Shown piece after piece: positions 14,107 through 14,206 of a stretch of DNA of 14,206 nt. The notes below the pieces were generated by a model. It saw only the letters and a list, made by a program, of their open reading frames with translations, was not told the origin of the DNA and ran no database searches. This DNA comes from Synergistales bacterium (GTDB taxonomy: Bacteria; Synergistota; Synergistia; Synergistales; Aminobacteriaceae): assembly GCA_025997935.1 (NCBI GenBank), contig BNVG01000044.1:1-14206 (forward strand), in the 5' to 3' direction. Numbering within the stretch: the stretch's first letter is position 1; each line of letters opens with the position of its first letter. A program made the translations under genes and the position numbers.

Positions 14107-14206
14107 GAGCGTAATCTACTGTTTTGAGATTAAGTGGATGGGTGTATAATTTGCGAAATAAAGATCTACGCAAACCATACTGAGGAGGTAGAGAAAAATG
14201 CTCAAC
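14100..14206. repeat. Outer arm of right terminal inverted repeat
   Basis: Reverse-complement copy of 13756-13862. It carries the surface-protein promoter, ribosome site and first three codons in the plus direction, and runs off the right edge, so its true length is unknown. The junction lies at shared GCGTCCC (13856-13862 on the inner arm, complementary at 14100-14106), a microhomology expected of a fold-back event. Confidence 0.95.

Noticed and set aside
14107..14173. Extra N-terminal codons that would extend the MacA-like fragment to a 112-aa protein with its own start
   Set aside because: These bases are the inverted copy of the surface-protein upstream region, so the extension is not part of the real protein.
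1..14206. Linear replicon with hairpin telomeres, suggested by fold-backs at both ends
   Set aside because: The two inverted repeats share no sequence, have spacers of very different length that contain cut coding regions, and no telomere resolvase or replication gene is present.

Overview
The window looks like a fragment of a Synergistota (Synergistetes) chromosome. The strongest sign is the C-terminus of the surface protein at 12538-13764: a Gly-Gly-Cys motif, a hydrophobic stretch and a basic tail, as in the Synerg-CTERM sorting signal. A DUF3084 membrane protein and the generally Synergistota-like gene content agree with this. Genes are tightly packed, often overlap by a few bases, and use GTG or TTG starts freely. 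No gene-free stretch exceeds 300 bases. The overall content is chromosomal housekeeping and metabolism, with no phage, transposon, CRISPR or plasmid genes.

Layout. (i) 1-54 is an inverted copy of 707-760; between them is the 3' part of a YibE/F-family membrane protein gene, with an apparent frameshift. (ii) 729-2562, minus strand: an iron-containing alcohol dehydrogenase followed by a HAD-IB phosphatase-like gene, probably one operon. (iii) A 153-base AT-rich divergent promoter region carrying a 16-bp direct repeat. (iv) 2716-9216, plus strand: adenine deaminase, a PAS-domain protein, a deoxynucleoside kinase, Tex, and an HI0933/BaiN-type flavoprotein, closely spaced or overlapping, so probably largely co-transcribed. 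Adenine deaminase and the kinase both belong to purine/nucleoside salvage. (v) 9304-10686: a CbiA-like protein that seems to have lost the ATP-binding and glutaminase catalytic residues. (vi) A tRNA-Leu with the unusual anticodon AAG, with its own promoter and a hairpin terminator downstream. (vii) 10930-12529: DUF3084 protein and RNase HI, overlapping. (viii) 12538-13764, minus strand: a secreted surface protein with hexapeptide repeats. (ix) 13835-14106, minus strand: the C-terminal end of a MacA-like membrane fusion protein, enclosed by a second inverted repeat (13756-13862 and 14100-14206).

Both window ends therefore fold back on the sequence just inside them, and in both cases the outer arm runs off the edge. 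The inner arms sit in coherent gene context and the outer arms do not. The simplest reading is fold-back chimeras, as typically made by multiple displacement amplification of single cells, which ended the contig on both sides. A real invertible segment is possible but less likely. The YibE/F and MacA-like genes are cut by these junctions, so neither should be read as a natural truncation.

The most interesting biology is the apparent CbiA-like pseudoenzyme, the A34 leucine tRNA, and the repeat-rich Synerg-CTERM surface protein.
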